64,000 nucleotides of DNA from Bifidobacterium sp. (GTDB lineage: Bacteria; Actinomycetota; Actinomycetes; Actinomycetales; Bifidobacteriaceae). The stretch spans positions 62,001-126,000 of the forward strand of contig JALCNP010000003.1 of assembly GCA_022649135.1 (NCBI GenBank). Reading direction: 5' to 3'. Below, one piece after another: positions 9,786 through 18,358 of the stretch; position 1 is the stretch's first letter; every line of letters begins with the position of its first letter. Made by a program: the position numbers and the translations under genes. The notes beneath the pieces are model-generated. The model was not told where the DNA came from. It saw only the letters and a list, made by a program, of their open reading frames with translations, and searched no databases.

Positions 9786-12524
9786 CTACTTCCTTGGCTG
9801 TTTTACCGGCGGCTCGCCCAGCTCGCAGCTTACGACGGTGATGTCGGTCTGTGTCGGATCCTGGGCCTGCACCGTGTTCTCGGCCTGTTCCACGGCGATC
9901 GTTCCGGAGACCCTGCCGGCCTCGGCGATGTCGGGCATGGCGTTCTCCACGGATTTGCGAACATCGTCGGCGGCGCTGAGAACCACGGAAAGAATCGGCG
10001 TCTTCATCGAGACCTTGGCCTTCGATTTGATGCCGCGCAGGGCGGCCAGCGCCGCCCCCGCATGGATGAGCAGATCCGGCGACGCCCCGTGCGCGGCCTG
10101 CGCGTACATCGCGGCGCGAGGCCAGGAGCTGCGGTGCACCGAGGGGGATTCCGCGTGCATCCAGGACCAGATCTCCTCCGTGGCGAACGGAAGATACGGC
10201 GCAAGAAGCCGCGCGAAGGCGTCGAGACCCAGACCGAGCGTGGTGCGGGCCGACCTCACGGAACCGTCCGACGGCACCTTTCCCGTGATATCGGCCGTGC
10301 CATAGGCGCGATTCTTGACCAATTCGATGTAATCGTCGCAGAACTGCCAGAAGAAGGTCTCTATGGACTCCAGCGCCTTGGAATGCTCATAGCCCTCCAG
10401 ATCATGCGTTGCCTCGTCCACGACCTGCGCCATTCGCGCCATGGCGGAGCGGTCAAGGGGCTCGGTCACGTCCCGGGGATCCCACTGGGCTCGCGCCGGG
10501 TCGGCGACATGGTGACTTTCGTCCTCTCGTCCGATGGCCAGCGCGAATTTGGTGGCGTTCAGCAGCTTGATGGCGAGCCGACGGCCGATTTTCATCTGGC
10601 CCTCGTCATAGGTCGCGTCGAGACCCAGACGCGCCGAGGCGGCCCAATACCTCACGGCATCGGCCCCGAACTGCTCGATGGGCTTGTTGGGAACGACGAC
10701 GTTGCCCTTCGACTTGGACATTTTCTTATGGTCGGGGTCCAGGATCCAGCCGGAAAGGGTCGTGTGGGACCACGGCAGGCAGTGGGATTCCAGATGGGCC
10801 CGATCGATGCTGCTGAACAGCCAGGTTCGGATGATGTCCTGGCCCTGCGGCCGAAGGTCCATGGGGAAGGTCGCCTTGTACAGCGCCTGGCTGGCCTCGT
10901 CAGGCTCCGCCCATCCCGTGACGATCTGCGGGGTCATGGAGGATGTCGCCCACGTGTCCATGATGTCCGGTTCGGCGGTGAAACCGTCGGGTCTGTCGCG
11001 CATCGACTCGTCGAATCCCGCGGGGGTGTCCGTCGTGGGATCGATCGGCAACTGGTCCTCGGAGGGGACCAGAGGATGGGAGTAATCGGGGGTGCCGTGC
11101 GAATCGAGCCTGTACCAGAGCGGGAACGGAACTCCGAAGAAGCGCTGGCGAGAGATCAGCCAGTCTCCGTTGAGCCCGTGCACCCAGTTCTCATAGCGCA
11201 CCCGCATGAAATCGGGATGGAACTGCAGCTCGCGGCCCCGTTCGATCAGTTCGGCGTTGAGCTTCTCGTCGGTTCCGCCGTTCTTGAGGTACCACTGACG
11301 GGACGTCACTATTTCGAGAGGCTTGTCGCCCTTCTCATAGAAGTTCGTCATGCGCGTGGTCGCAGTGGGCTCGCCATCAAGGTCGCCGGACTCGCGAAGA
11401 TGGTCGACTATTGTCTTTCTGGCCGAGAACGTCGTCTTCCCGGAGGTCTCGGCGAAGATCTCCCGACCACGCTCGTCCGTGATCCAATCGGGCACGGAGT
11501 CGCTGATGCGTCCGTTGCGTTCGATGATCGAGCGGGTCGGCAGGTGCAGCTCCCTCCACCACTGCACATCGGTGACGTCTCCGAACGTGCAGCACATCGC
11601 GATTCCAGCGCCCTTGTCCATTTGGGCCGCGGGATGCGACAGGATCGGAACCTTCACGTGGAAAAGCGGGGAATACACGTATGAGCCGAAATAACGCCGG
11701 TAACGTTCGTCGTCGGGGTTCGCTATGAGCGACGTGCAGGCGGCCAGGAGCTCCGGCCGGGTCGTTTCGATGTAGATGGGGGTGCCATCGGCGAAGTGGA
11801 ACGCCACCTTGTGATAGAACCCGGGGTATTCTCGCGATTCGAGCTCCGCCTGTGCCACCGCGGTCTGGAACGTGACGTCCCACAGTCCCGGCGCATCCTT
11901 CTGATAGACCTCGCCTCGCGCGAGATTGCGCAGGAAGGCCTTCTGCGCCACCCTCCGGGGATGCTCGCCAATGGTGTGGTACGTCTGGGTCCAGTCGATG
12001 GAAAGCCCGAGGGACCGCCACAGGGCCTCGAACTGGCGCTCGTCCTGTGCGGTGAGCCTCTCGCACAGCTCGATGAAGTTCTGACGGCTGACCCGGACCT
12101 GATCGCGCGCGTTGATCTTCTTGCCGTCCGTTCCCTCGAACGGGGGCCTGAAATCGGGATCGTACTTCAGAGAGGTGTCGACGCGGACACCGTAATAGTT
12201 CTGAACGCGGCGCTCCGTGGGCAGGCCGTTGTCGTCCCAGCCCATGGGATAGAAAACGTCGAAGCCCTGCATGCGCTTGAAACGGGCTATGACGTCGGTG
12301 TGGGTATAGGAGAACACGTGCCCTACATGCAGGTGTCCCGACACGGTGGGCGGCGGGGTGTCGATCGAGTACACGTCCGCGCGGTCTCGCGAATTGCGGA
12401 ATTTGTAGGTGCCGTCGTTCTCCCACACCTCGCGCCACTTGCTTTCGAGCCCGTCCACGCCGACTTTGTCGGGCAGCGGGGTCAGGTTCGCGTCGATGAT
12501 GTCGTTCTTGTCCTGATCAGTCAT
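9786..12524 (-). CDS. valS: Valyl-tRNA synthetase
   Basis: This class I synthetase charges tRNA(Val). The HIGH-type motif appears as GHLHVGH (about residue 55) and the second signature as KMSKSKGNVV. The editing domain lies between them and the anticodon-binding domain follows. I place the start at ATG 12524 (MTDQDKNDII). An in-frame ATG 42 bases upstream at 12566 is possible, but neither has a strong ribosome-binding site. From 12524 the protein is 912 residues, close to bifidobacterial ValS. No T-box leader is visible in the short upstream gap. Confidence 0.97.
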   Translation of the reverse strand: MTDQDKNDIIDANLTPLPDKVGVDGLESKWREVWENDGTYKFRNSRDRADVYSIDTPPPTVSGHLHVGHVFSYTHTDVIARFKRMQGFDVFYPMGWDDNGLPTERRVQNYYGVRVDTSLKYDPDFRPPFEGTDGKKINARDQVRVSRQNFIELCERLTAQDERQFEALWRSLGLSIDWTQTYHTIGEHPRRVAQKAFLRNLARGEVYQKDAPGLWDVTFQTAVAQAELESREYPGFYHKVAFHFADGTPIYIETTRPELLAACTSLIANPDDERYRRYFGSYVYSPLFHVKVPILSHPAAQMDKGAGIAMCCTFGDVTDVQWWRELHLPTRSIIERNGRISDSVPDWITDERGREIFAETSGKTTFSARKTIVDHLRESGDLDGEPTATTRMTNFYEKGDKPLEIVTSRQWYLKNGGTDEKLNAELIERGRELQFHPDFMRVRYENWVHGLNGDWLISRQRFFGVPFPLWYRLDSHGTPDYSHPLVPSEDQLPIDPTTDTPAGFDESMRDRPDGFTAEPDIMDTWATSSMTPQIVTGWAEPDEASQALYKATFPMDLRPQGQDIIRTWLFSSIDRAHLESHCLPWSHTTLSGWILDPDHKKMSKSKGNVVVPNKPIEQFGADAVRYWAASARLGLDATYDEGQMKIGRRLAIKLLNATKFALAIGREDESHHVADPARAQWDPRDVTEPLDRSAMARMAQVVDEATHDLEGYEHSKALESIETFFWQFCDDYIELVKNRAYGTADITGKVPSDGSVRSARTTLGLGLDAFARLLAPYLPFATEEIWSWMHAESPSVHRSSWPRAAMYAQAAHGASPDLLIHAGAALAALRGIKSKAKVSMKTPILSVVLSAADDVRKSVENAMPDIAEAGRVSGTIAVEQAENTVQAQDPTQTDITVVSCELGEPPVKQPRK

Positions 12525-12595
12525 AATCGACAGTCTAGAAACCGTTGATGACAACGGTTTGTCCATCGAGGCGGAGCCGCGTGCACACGGCTGCG

Positions 12596-14128
12596 TCAGT
12601 GCATGGAGAGATTCTTCAGCGGGAGCATGATGTTCGTCATATTGGTGGGGTACCCATCGAGTTTCGTGTTCACCACAACCCTGCTTTTGCGCACATACAG
12701 CCAGTCGCTGGCCGCGTCCTCGCTTACCGCCCTGGCGTATTTCGCAAGATTCGACTGGTAGGTTCTGTCGTTTGTCGACTCCATGGCGGTGGCGTACAGC
12801 TTTTCGGACTGCCCGTTCTGATAGTGGAAAACGGAATCCGGATCTGAGAAGGCGCTCGCGTCGTCGGTGCCGTCCATCGACAGGAGGGCCAGCGTGTAGT
12901 CGCCGCTCGCCATCCGATTGTGCAGGCTCTGGTCGTCGACCACCTCCATGCGCACAGTGAACTGGCCGCTTGACTCAAGCTGCTCCGTCAGTTTCTGCCC
13001 GAGGGACTCCTGGCCTTGGGGAACGAGGAAGACGACGGTTCCCAGATATGAATCGGCGAAGTATGAGAGCATGCTCCGAGCCCGGGACTCGTCATGCGTG
13101 AAAAGGCCGGTGAGATCCTCATAGCCGGGTTCCAGGGGGCTTATCGGGCCTCCCAGGGCCGACGCCGAATCCGTCTGCGAATCGGCGATCGCCTCGGAAT
13201 CCACCAGATAGCGCGTCGCCTTACGGACCTGCTCATCGGAGAAGATCGACTGGGAGCCGCAGTTGTAGGCAAGCAGGACCTTCGTCGTGCTGTTGCCGTC
13301 GACTGTTTTCAATGACGGATACTGGGCCAGCTTGTCGATGGCGGAGGCGGGGGAGGGGACCGCCATCTGGATGCTTCCGTCGCGCAGCGCGGCCATCAGG
13401 GTGTCCGTCCCCGAGAAGTAGCGGACCGTCACCTGGGTGGATGCGGCCGGTGTCCCGTGATAGTTCGGGTTTCTCGCCAGTGTGATCGATTGGCCCTGGG
13501 TGTAGTCGCTGACGGTGAACGGCCCCGACCCCAGGCATTGCCGCGAATAGTCGATGCTCGCATGGGAGTCGTAGACGATGCCGGCGCGTTGGGAGAGGGC
13601 GCGGAGAAGAAGCGGGTTCGGCTTGCCCAGGGTGATGGCCACGGTGGTGGAGTCGGGGTTCTCTATTGACGTGACATCGCCAAGCTGGTCGTATCCGACG
13701 TACTTGTTAGTGATGATGCGCTCGAGGGACCACACGACGTCCGAGGCGTCAAGCGTGTCGCCATTGGAGAAACGGAGGCCGGATCGTATCGAGAGCCGAT
13801 AGCTCAGGGCGTTCTTCGAGATCTCCCACCCGCTTGCCAGACCCGCGGTCAGCTGGTTGCTCTGGTTGCGTGACACCAGTGTCTCGTAGACGTTCCCGAG
13901 CAGAACCTGATCGAGGCCGTCCCCCGGCTGGGTCCGGATGTCCAGTGAGGCGGGGGGATCCTGCAGCCCGACCACCGCCGTCGTGTCGGACTGGACCGCG
14001 TGCACCCCCGGAATGCTGTCTCGGTGCGCGACCAACGACCAGACCCCGGCGAGAACGAACAGCAGAGCGACGATCACGCCTGCGAAAACGGCCCATCTCA
14101 GCCAGGCCTTGCCTGTGTTCTTTGCCAT
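12596..14128 (-). CDS. ABC transporter substrate-binding protein, oligopeptide (SBP_bac_5) family
   Basis: An N-terminal membrane anchor or uncleaved signal (WAVFAGVIVALLFVLAGVWSL) is followed by a family 5 peptide/nickel-binding fold, with the typical phrases LVSRNQSNQLTAGLASGWEI and SGLRFSNGDTLDASDVVWSLE. There is no lipobox Cys, so it is probably held by the N-terminal helix rather than lipidated. I chose ATG 14128, preceded by CGGAG. A TTG 27 bases upstream lacks one. No permease or ATPase genes adjoin, so it is an orphan binding protein. The ligand is unknown. Confidence 0.82.
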   Translation of the reverse strand: MAKNTGKAWLRWAVFAGVIVALLFVLAGVWSLVAHRDSIPGVHAVQSDTTAVVGLQDPPASLDIRTQPGDGLDQVLLGNVYETLVSRNQSNQLTAGLASGWEISKNALSYRLSIRSGLRFSNGDTLDASDVVWSLERIITNKYVGYDQLGDVTSIENPDSTTVAITLGKPNPLLLRALSQRAGIVYDSHASIDYSRQCLGSGPFTVSDYTQGQSITLARNPNYHGTPAASTQVTVRYFSGTDTLMAALRDGSIQMAVPSPASAIDKLAQYPSLKTVDGNSTTKVLLAYNCGSQSIFSDEQVRKATRYLVDSEAIADSQTDSASALGGPISPLEPGYEDLTGLFTHDESRARSMLSYFADSYLGTVVFLVPQGQESLGQKLTEQLESSGQFTVRMEVVDDQSLHNRMASGDYTLALLSMDGTDDASAFSDPDSVFHYQNGQSEKLYATAMESTNDRTYQSNLAKYARAVSEDAASDWLYVRKSRVVVNTKLDGYPTNMTNIMLPLKNLSMH

Positions 14129-14209
14129 AGCTCCGAGTGTAACCGGTGCGTGCAACCGGCGGATTGCGCCGTGAATCGTCCGTGGGGAATTCGGGGCGGG
14201 GAGTGTGGT

Positions 14210-14878
14210 CTATCCGGGTATGCCCGCACTCGGGCAGGTCGCGTTCAGGGGACAGTCGGCGCAGTCGGGCCTGCGCGCGTGACAGACCTCCCTTCCATGA
14301 AGAATCAGCCGGTGCGAGAGATTCGTCCATTCGCTCGGCGGGAAGCATTGCGTGATCTCATGTTCGATGTGCACCGGATCGGGGTGCGCCAGCCGGAAAT
14401 CCGTGCGCCACCGCAGACGGCCCGTGACTCGGATGACATGCGTGTCAACGGGGAAGCCCGGGATGCCGAAGGCGTTTCCGAGAACGACGTTCGCCGTCTT
14501 TCGGCCCACGCCCGGCAGCGTCACCAATTCGTCGAGCGAAGCGGGGATGCCGCCGGCGTAATGGGACTGCAGCCGAGAGGAGAGCGCGATCAGATGGTCG
14601 GTTTTGGAACGGAAGAAGCCCAATGGATGAATGATTCGTTCGATGTCTTCGGGGTTCGCCGCGGCAAGGGCGCCCGCGTCGGGGTATTGTGCGAAAAGCT
14701 CGGGAGTGACGCTGTTGACGCGGGCATCGGTGGTCTGCGCGCTGAGGACAGTGGACACGAGAAGCTCGAAGGGGGTGGTGAAGTGCAAGGCGCATCGCGG
14801 CTCGGGAAACTCCAGGCAGAGGCGCTCGTATTCCTCGTGCATTCGCCGCAGGCGCGCCTGTCTGCCTTCTCGAGCCAT
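14210..14878 (-). CDS. nth: Endonuclease III (DNA glycosylase/AP lyase)
   Basis: Nth removes oxidised pyrimidines and nicks abasic sites. The helix-hairpin-helix LPGVGRKTANVV carries the catalytic Lys (K127), the catalytic Asp is in FPVDTHVIR (D145), and the 4Fe-4S cluster ligands are the C-terminal CX6CX2CX5C pattern (CHARRPDCADCPLNATC). I use ATG 14878, which gives 222 residues, the normal length. A long Arg-rich upstream extension in the same frame is antisense noise. The gene sits 14 bases after the end of the glnR-like gene, so they are probably co-transcribed. Confidence 0.95.
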   Translation of the reverse strand: MAREGRQARLRRMHEEYERLCLEFPEPRCALHFTTPFELLVSTVLSAQTTDARVNSVTPELFAQYPDAGALAAANPEDIERIIHPLGFFRSKTDHLIALSSRLQSHYAGGIPASLDELVTLPGVGRKTANVVLGNAFGIPGFPVDTHVIRVTGRLRWRTDFRLAHPDPVHIEHEITQCFPPSEWTNLSHRLILHGREVCHARRPDCADCPLNATCPSAGIPG

Positions 14879-14892
14879 TGGAGACGGCCTCC

Positions 14893-15747
14893 CTAGTCGA
14901 AGTCTTCCGAGCTTCCGGGTGCGTCGGTATCGCCGCCGTGTCCGTCCTCGGATACCCCGGCGGCGCCGGGAACGGTCGAATCGCCGGCGATGGCCGACTG
15001 TGAAAGCTCCTCGGCGATGGCTGCGGGGGGCTCCTCGTGACTGGCCTCGGGAGGATCGAAGCGATAGCCGACGTTGCGCACGGTTCCTATCAGATGCTCG
15101 TACTCTCCGCCGAGCTTGGCCCGAAGCCGACGTATGTGGACGTCGACCGTCCGCGTGCCCCCGTAGTAGTCGTATCCCCACACCTCCTGGAGCAGCTGCG
15201 CGCGCGTGAACACCCGGCTGGGGTGCTGAACGAGGTATTTGAGCAGCTCGAACTCCTTGTAGGCAAGGTCGATCGGCCGGCCATGCAGGCTTGCCGTGTA
15301 GCCGTTGGTGTCCACGATGAGGTCGCCGGAGCGGATCTGTCCGTCATCGGCCTGCACTCCGGATTCGGGGCCCGACGTCCCCGCACGGGGAACCGGAGCG
15401 CCCCCGCGTTCGGAGATGAGGCGGAGTCTGCCTTCGACCTCCGCGGGGGAGGCGTTCGCGACGACGACATCGCTGACCCCCCACTGGGAGTTGACCACGG
15501 TGAAGCCGCCTTCGGTGAGTATCAGCATGATGGGGGTGGACAGCCCCGAGGCATGGATGAGACGGCACAGTGTTTTCGCCATGGCGAGATCATCACGCGC
15601 GTCCAGAAACAGGATGGTGTTCTCCGGCATCTTCACCAGGCTTGCCGCATCCATGGGCAGAACGCGGACCCTGTGGGAGAGCAGGGCCAAAGAAGGCAGT
15701 ACGGAAGCCGGATCACTGGCGAATGTCATCAACGTCAGATCAGTCAC
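14893..15747 (-). CDS. glnR: GlnR-type OmpR-family response regulator
   Basis: The receiver-like N-terminal domain (residues 1-120) matches actinobacterial GlnR in phrases such as LSHRVRVLPMDAAS, ILFLDARDDLAMAKTLCRL and ILTEGGFTVVNSQWGVSDV. It is atypical, lacking a full acidic phosphorylation pocket. The C-terminal winged helix (FELLKYLVQHPSRVFTRAQL, then GGTRTVDVHIRRLRAKLG) is nearly invariant in GlnR. GlnR is the global nitrogen regulator of actinobacteria. The start is GTG 15747 with GGAGGG eight bases upstream; an ATG 15 bases earlier has none. The last 60 residues are an acidic, Gly-rich tail longer than usual. Confidence 0.85.
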   Translation of the reverse strand: MTDLTLMTFASDPASVLPSLALLSHRVRVLPMDAASLVKMPENTILFLDARDDLAMAKTLCRLIHASGLSTPIMLILTEGGFTVVNSQWGVSDVVVANASPAEVEGRLRLISERGGAPVPRAGTSGPESGVQADDGQIRSGDLIVDTNGYTASLHGRPIDLAYKEFELLKYLVQHPSRVFTRAQLLQEVWGYDYYGGTRTVDVHIRRLRAKLGGEYEHLIGTVRNVGYRFDPPEASHEEPPAAIAEELSQSAIAGDSTVPGAAGVSEDGHGGDTDAPGSSEDFD

Positions 15748-15963
15748 AATGCTTCCCTCCATACGACGGCAGTATCGGACATAGTGTACAACCGCAATAT
15801 TGCGGGCGGTAGTGACACCAGCACGATTAGTTTATTGTAGACGCAGGTTGTGGACACATACGTCTACATTGGTTACTACGTGGACTTTCGCGCCATCGTT
15901 CAGCGACGACCCGGTGCGGGGCGGCGTGAGATCCGGTTTGTTGCACACAGAGAAGGGCGGGCT

Positions 15964-16710
15964 ATGGCTGTCGAAAGCGAGGGCATCCAACGGCGGGGCG
16001 GGTCGCGACGATCATGGGGGGGGCTGGTTCTTGTCCAGTGCGTCTGTCTTCTTGCGCTTGCGGCGACCAGCGCCCTGACGGTCCGGATGGGGTGGGGCAT
16101 GCAGCCCGTCGCCGCGGCCGTCCTCGTCTCCATCGTCGTCTTCCTGGTGTTCTGGCCTCTTCGGGGCACCGTCGTGGATCGCGTTCTGAGCTTCGTCGTG
16201 GGCGTTCTCGCCGTGGGGTTCGCGGCCACGTCGTTGGGGGATCTGACTTTCTATCCCAGGCTTACCAGTCGTGAGATGTCACTGGGCGGGCTGAATGTGG
16301 CGATGTATCCCTATGCACGCTGGGCCAGCGCCTTCGTGATTCTTCTGGTGGCCATCACGATCGTCGGATTCGCTCGTCAGATGGCCCGCGAGGAGCGCAG
16401 CCATCTGGTCCGCTCGTTGTCGCACAGCATGCTCAGCGCCGTGGCGTGTGCAAGCGCCGCGGGGTGGACCTTCCTGCCGCGCATGCTTTCCCAATGGCGC
16501 GGTCGTCCGGGATCGGTCGCCATTCTGTGCATCGTGATCGGCCTTGGATTCGTCCTTGCGCTCATCGCGGCCTCCTACCTATGGTGGCGCGAGGAGGACT
16601 CCGATCCATCGGTCCGGGCCCCATGGGTCGGCTTCGCCCTGCTTCCCGTGCTGCTTTCCGGTCTGGTGGCGTATGGATGCAGCCTCGCCCTGACGCTGCT
16701 CATGGCATAG
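15964..16710 (+). CDS. Polytopic membrane protein of unknown function
   Basis: From ATG 15964 (after AGAAGGGCGGGCT) the product is 248 residues with about seven hydrophobic segments, for example LVLVQCVCLLALAATSAL, AAVLVSIVVFLVFWPL, VLSFVVGVLAVGFAATSL and FALLPVLLSGLVAYGCSL. The N-terminus is basic. I see no catalytic or binding motif and do not recognise the family. It is divergent from the glnR-nth operon, with the shared promoter region in 15748-15963. Confidence 0.7.
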   Translation: MAVESEGIQRRGGSRRSWGGLVLVQCVCLLALAATSALTVRMGWGMQPVAAAVLVSIVVFLVFWPLRGTVVDRVLSFVVGVLAVGFAATSLGDLTFYPRLTSREMSLGGLNVAMYPYARWASAFVILLVAITIVGFARQMAREERSHLVRSLSHSMLSAVACASAAGWTFLPRMLSQWRGRPGSVAILCIVIGLGFVLALIAASYLWWREEDSDPSVRAPWVGFALLPVLLSGLVAYGCSLALTLLMA

Positions 16711-16892
16711 CCTTTCCCCACCTTGTTTGTCTGACCTGTGCGGAGCCGGGTGCGAAGCCCATTCGTTCGCGCCGAGAGAGAGGGAGCTTTTTCCAGGTGG
16801 ACGGCATCCGGATCCTGCCGCACCGCTGGCCCGGGTGCAGGCCGGGCGTGGAACCGGGCCGGCACCCGGGCTGGAAACCGGGCGCGAAACGG

Positions 16893-17462
16893 TCAGAACG
16901 TGATGATTCCGAAATCCTCCAGCACGACCTTGATGCCGATGGCGATGAGGATCGCACCGCCGGCGATCTGCGCGGGCTGCTGCCAGCGGGCCCCGCAGAC
17001 GTGCCCGAGGTGCAGGCCTGCGACGGAGAACAGCCCGGTGACGATTCCGATGATCGCAACGGAGAGGATGATATTCACCTTCATGAAGGTGAAGCTCACC
17101 CCGATGGCGAAGGCGTCGATGCTGCATGCGACGGCGAGCGGAAGCATATGCCGCCAGTCGAACTGGACGTTCTCCTCCCGGGCGTCCGCGTTCTGGCTAA
17201 GTGCCTCGCGGATCATGTTGGCCCCCACAAGGGTGAGCAGGCCGAAGATGATCCAGTGACTCGCCGAGGTGACGTACTGGCTGAAAACCGATGCGGCATA
17301 GAAGCCCAGAAGGGGGAAAAGCGCCTGCAGGCCGCCAAACCACAAGGCAGTTTTCAGCGCATGGATGGGCAGGACGCGTCGTACCGACAGCCCCTTCGAA
17401 AGGGAGACCGCAAATGCGTCCAAAGAAACGGATATAGGTATAAGTAATAATTCAACGAACAT
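16893..17462 (-). CDS. mntP: MntP-type manganese efflux pump
   Basis: The 189-residue protein has six membrane helices and the two-fold DUF204/MntP repeat: the first half starts LLLIPISVSLDAFAVSLSKG and the second has AVACSIDAFAIGVSF. The paired Asp residues in the SxDAFAV/SIDAFA motifs are the expected Mn(II) ligands. MntP exports manganese. Upstream on the minus strand there is a leader of more than 100 bases with a hairpin near the start codon, which could be regulatory. Confidence 0.92.
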   Translation of the reverse strand: MFVELLLIPISVSLDAFAVSLSKGLSVRRVLPIHALKTALWFGGLQALFPLLGFYAASVFSQYVTSASHWIIFGLLTLVGANMIREALSQNADAREENVQFDWRHMLPLAVACSIDAFAIGVSFTFMKVNIILSVAIIGIVTGLFSVAGLHLGHVCGARWQQPAQIAGGAILIAIGIKVVLEDFGIITF

Positions 17463-17478
17463 AATGAGGTGAAGGGTT

Positions 17479-17502
17479 CATCCCGCCGATAATGCCGGGA
17501 TG
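17479..17502 (-). promoter_or_regulatory. Hairpin in the mntP leader
   Basis: On the minus strand CATCCCG and CGGGATG form a 7-bp stem about 17-40 bases before the mntP start codon. mntP genes in other bacteria can be controlled by the yybP-ykoY manganese riboswitch. I could not match the conserved riboswitch core here, so this is only a structured leader candidate. Confidence 0.3.
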
Positions 17503-17627
17503 GGCCTCGACGGATTCCAACCGCCTACGCCTAGGACATTTCGACATCGAGAACTGCCCGCCCGAAAGGCTGGCTTTGAATCCGCTCGAATGCTGTTCGC
17601 ATGTCGTTTGATTACGGCTTCAACTAT

Positions 17628-17660
17628 AGCAAAGCCTCCCCGAAAAAGGGAGGCTTTGCT
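17628..17660 (-). terminator. Perfect 13-bp hairpin downstream of ppa
   Basis: AGCAAAGCCTCCC and GGGAGGCTTTGCT pair perfectly around a 7-nt loop, 85 bases after the end of ppa in its direction of transcription. The plus-strand loop is A-rich and no T-run follows. It probably ends ppa transcripts or separates them from mntP. Confidence 0.6.
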
Positions 17661-17744
17661 AAGCGCGGAGTGTTGCGGTGGACACCGGGGCGGCGATGTC
17701 CGTCACACGGCGACGGCATCCATGCCCGCTCCGGAGCCGGATGC

Positions 17745-18236
17745 TCAGTTCTGGGCGGCGAGACGTTCGCGGGCGTCCGCGATGGCCTTGTCGGCCTTCT
17801 CGACGCCCGTCCAGTAGTCGCCGGGCTTGACCTCCTTGCCGGGCTCAAGCGCCTTGTACTGCTCGAAGAAATGTTTGATTTCCGCCTTGTGATACTCGTT
17901 GACGTCGTCGATGTCCCTGATGGCGTCGAAGCGGACGTCCGCCGGCACGCACAGCACCTTGTCGTCTCCGCCGGCCTCGTCCACCATGTGGTACAGCCCC
18001 ACGGCGCGGCACTTGACGACGCACCCGGGGAACACGGAGTCGGGGATCATGACGAGGGCGTCCAGCGGATCGCCGTCCTCTCCGAGGGTCCCGTCGATGT
18101 AGCCGTAGTCATCGGGATATCCCATGGCGGTGAACAGGGTGCGATCAAGGAATACGCGGCCGGTCTCATGATCCACCTCGTATTTGTTCTTGGAGCCGCG
18201 TGGAATTTCGACGACGACGTTGAATGTTTCTGCCAT
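17745..18236 (-). CDS. ppa: Inorganic pyrophosphatase (soluble, family I)
   Basis: The enzyme hydrolyses pyrophosphate to two phosphates. The family I signature DGDPLDALV with its three metal-binding Asp residues is present, as are the flanking GYPDDYGYIDGT and HYxKAEIKHFFEQYK-type segments (here EYHKAEIKHFFEQYK). The start is ATG 18236, preceded by GAAGGAGA, giving the usual 163 residues. Confidence 0.97.
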   Translation of the reverse strand: MAETFNVVVEIPRGSKNKYEVDHETGRVFLDRTLFTAMGYPDDYGYIDGTLGEDGDPLDALVMIPDSVFPGCVVKCRAVGLYHMVDEAGGDDKVLCVPADVRFDAIRDIDDVNEYHKAEIKHFFEQYKALEPGKEVKPGDYWTGVEKADKAIADARERLAAQN

Positions 18237-18358
18237 ATCAGTCTCCTTCGTGTAAGTGACAGGTTTCCTCTGCGTGGCAGATGCCTCTGCTCGGCAGGTG
18301 TTCCCTACAGAACAATACTCCGTCGACGTTCGCACGACGCCGGAACCGCTCCGTTTCG

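Noticed and set aside
17463..17620. yybP-ykoY manganese riboswitch before mntP
   Set aside because: The leader is structured, but I could not find the conserved internal-loop sequences; a covariance search would settle it.
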